The translations under genes and the position numbers were made by a program. From Phallusia fumigata (taxonomy: Eukaryota > Chordata > Ascidiacea > Phlebobranchia > Ascidiidae): 32,480 nt of DNA. Shown piece after piece: positions 30,235 to 32,480 of the stretch. The stretch covers positions 1 through 32,480 of the forward strand of contig QXVZ01013227.1 of NCBI GenBank assembly GCA_008931825.1, read 5' to 3'. Under the pieces are notes generated by a model. It was given only the letters and a program-made list of their open reading frames with translations. It ran no database searches and was not told where the DNA came from. How positions within the stretch are numbered: the first letter of the stretch is position 1; each line of letters begins with the position of its first letter.

Positions 30235-32046
30235 GTTGTTTTAATACCTCAGTCGTCTTTTTAATCGAATATCCGGAACACGTTTGAAGCAGTAGGCAGG
30301 AGCGGTTGTATATTGCAAGACGTATACGTGGCAAACATGTAAATCCTTCCCAGATTTTCTGATAAAGTATAGGATTTTGGCGACTTTTATATGGCTATTT
30401 CGGTTAAACGACTTTACCAGAACTGTTTCTACCAGTTTGGCGAAATATCTTCCCGTATATTATATGCATACAAAAACGATTTGTGAAACATTCAATCTTG
30501 ATGGATGGCTTTCCTAAACGGTTTATTGATGGACTGCTGTCTCTTGGGAGAAAAAAAAGCCAATATCCTGCAACACCCTCGAACAAACTCTAATAAACCT
30601 GGAATATTAATACATTGTTTTATCTTTTATTTNTAAGTTTAATGTGTGCCTTAAGCATAGCAGTGGCCGGAAAGTATTTTAAATACCCTATACACATAAA
30701 CATAGTGTCAACGATTTAACTTGGATAAAAGTGTTTTTCAAAGTGCCTGTGACCACAGTCTCTGTAGTAGAATTGGGGCACGTTTTAAGCCGAAGGTAGC
30801 GCTTTTTTGCTTGGAAATAAAATACATGGCACTTTTGGGAGATTTTGCACTTCCGTATAAAATCAGACAACTGAAGGAGCATCGTTGCTTTATATACCAC
30901 TTATGATCTACGAGTGAACCAAAGCAAGGTCATGTTTAGGTTACGTAACACCCCTAACACCTCCAAAGTGTATAATATTAAATGTTTATCACAGTTGTAC
31001 CAAACTTTTTGGGTTTTGCGGCAACCGTTTGCTAAGACTTGTAAATCGCGGCACCTAAGGGCATACATTGCAATTACAAAAAAGTTAGTAAACTGTCATT
31101 TTGCTGTTGATTCATGAGGTATGGTCAGTCTATTTCGCAATCAGTGTGTACCGGCATATCTGGTAATACTTAATGGTAAAACCATTCTATAAAATGGTAG
31201 CGGCCATACGCCTGATCCCTGCAAACGGCACCCCAGTTGGGAAGCACAACGTCACCTCAAAAAAGAACCAAACACAAACGTGATAGCAATAAACAAATTA
31301 TCAATCAACATATTCAAAAGACAAATGGTGGCGGCTTTCAGGACATAGGTAAAACAGTAAGCAAACCATTAATTCGGCGAGTATTCAATTTATTTAAAAC
31401 GGATAGCAATATAAACTTGGTAGCTGCTCCCGTGAGCGCATAGCTTCTGTTACAACTCATTGGTTAAGATGTGTGTTGAAAAAGGTTTGATAAGAATGTA
31501 TTTTACTCACTGAAACTCGAATGTTTTTGAGTATGCCAAAATATTAGAGCAAAGTATAGTTTCACGTTAAAATATGTTGTGACTTTCAATCAGTAAGTCT
31601 TGCTAGGAGAGAAATGCGAGTACATTCATGCTGATGGGGTAAAATTAAAGTTTCGGATCCATACTTATGTAATATCCAAAACGTTTGGTAAAACCCAGTT
31701 ACAACTAGCATTGACCGCACTTGATAGTTGAGGCGCTTAAGCTTTTAGTCAATGCTATACCTGCCGAAACTAAAATACCTAATAACAACTGCGCAATAAA
31801 CTTATCGATATTTGTATGCTAGGGTTCTTTCATTGTTTTGCAAGGGTTCTCAGACACTTTATTTTCTATTTATTGCTGTGAATAAGTAAAGTCTACTTGT
31901 CACATCACGCAGTTTTTTTAACAAAGATTCTGTTTTTGGATGTTTACTCTAGCTACTTTAACGAAGGTTTTGTCAACTAGGATTAGCTTTTTTAGTTTTA
32001 ACGACCGCATTGTACAAGAAGGAAGGAAGCCACTTAAACGTCTATC
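30235..32046. other. Intergenic region between divergent 7TM genes
   Basis: The two 7TM genes are transcribed away from each other across this interval, so it should hold both promoters. Two 60-70-codon frames (30721-30906; 31237-31443) lack homology and splice logic, and I do not call them. CpG and ACGT-type motifs (TGACGTCA-like ATGACGTCAAC at 30078-30088) lie inside the neighbouring exon 1. An N is at 30633. Confidence 0.45.
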
Positions 32047-32480
32047 ATGTCAAACGTAACAGCGAGATCCAACTTAACGACCACACAGTTTGTCAACAAA
32101 TACCAACAACAAAACTGGCGAATAGCCACAACCGTCGATTCCATTTGTCTTGTGCTACTGACATGGATGACACTTACTCTAATTATTTACGGAATTCAAA
32201 GGAGGAAGTGGAAGGGAGATCAATCCAACAGTCTAGCTGCTGCCAGCGCTGGTCGAGTTTACAATGTTGCTGTGCTTGCAATGCTTAGCGGATTTCTGCG
32301 CATATTTTCCGACTTTGCTAGCTTCAACTTTGGTTACGCACCAAACACTGAAGCTGCTTGTCGGTTGGCGCTGCAGGCGTCATGCCTTACCTATATTATC
32401 ACGCTGGGTTTTGTGTGTTTGTTCCTGTGGCTTCGGCAGCGAGCACTCTACCGCCATCCAGTGTTGGAGCCGCATTACAA
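32047..32480 (+). CDS. 5' part of a seven-transmembrane protein gene, cut by the window end
   Basis: The ATG at 32047 opens a frame that runs without an intron to the window end (144 codons). It begins MSNVTARSNLTTTQFVNKYQ, with two N-glycosylation sequons (NVT, NLT). TM1 is at about residues 26-46 (TVDSICLVLLTWMTLTLIIY), TM2 about 68-90 and TM3 about 103-125. From 32370 on it is 110/111 identical to the inverted fragment at 1696-1806. That fragment supplies the likely rest of the protein. Same family as the gene at 28779-30234. Ligand and function unknown. Confidence 0.85.
   Translation, partial: MSNVTARSNLTTTQFVNKYQQQNWRIATTVDSICLVLLTWMTLTLIIYGIQRRKWKGDQSNSLAAASAGRVYNVAVLAMLSGFLRIFSDFASFNFGYAPNTEAACRLALQASCLTYIITLGFVCLFLWLRQRALYRHPVLEPHY

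Noticed and set aside
31237..31443. 68-codon plus-strand frame
   Set aside because: Starts at TTG, is low-complexity (Lys/Asn/Gln), has no homology or splice logic, and lies in the likely promoter region.

Overview
This is eukaryotic, intron-rich, AT-rich animal DNA. Coding sequence is split into short exons with clean GT/AG borders, and one multi-exon gene fills half the window. Secreted LCCL/EGF/C-type-lectin modules, a ZNF598-type RING/zinc-finger protein and short introns point to a compact invertebrate genome. A tunicate such as Ciona is my best inference, but the species cannot be read from the sequence. Single Ns stand at 1807, 7685, 11337, 11639, 26705 and 30633.

Layout from left to right. 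(a) 1179-1806 (-) is the 3' part of an intronless seven-transmembrane (7TM) gene. It stops at the N at 1807 and is about 99% identical over 111 bp, in inverted orientation, to the right edge of the window. (b) 1903-5613 (-) holds 15 in-phase exons of a secreted mosaic protein: two LCCL domains, nine EGF-like domains and one C-type lectin domain. The 5' end is not found. (c) 5614-12120 has no confident gene. It carries repeat copies, several candidate minus-strand exons between 8.7 and 11.5 kb that I cannot chain, a GC-rich island at 8.4-8.6 kb and a hammerhead-core-like motif at 11.34 kb. (d) 12145-27234 (+) is a gene of at least 23 exons: an N-terminal helix-turn-helix-like domain, a ZNF598/Hel2-type RING plus C2H2 zinc-finger block, three cold-shock-like OB domains, acidic/serine-rich linkers and an unrecognised C-terminal domain. 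Its introns carry several hAT-like nonautonomous transposons, two with perfect 8-bp target-site duplications. (e) 28779-30234 (-) is a complete two-exon 7TM gene, convergent with (d). (f) 32047 to the end (+) is the first 144 codons of a third 7TM gene, the one matching fragment (a).

The three 7TM sequences form one local family with no G-protein-coupled-receptor signature that I recognise. The LCCL/EGF/lectin protein should act outside the cell and may recognise glycans or microbial surfaces. The ZNF598-like protein should act on ribosomes and RNA in the cytosol. No shared pathway is implied by their proximity.

Most promising points: the fusion of a ribosome-collision E3 ligase core with OB-fold domains and an HTH-like domain, the LCCL2-EGF9-CTLD architecture with a fresh tandem duplication of its EGF exons, the inverted near-identical 7TM copy that breaks exactly at an N (probably an assembly or haplotype junction), and two dispersed motifs with the hammerhead ribozyme core pattern.
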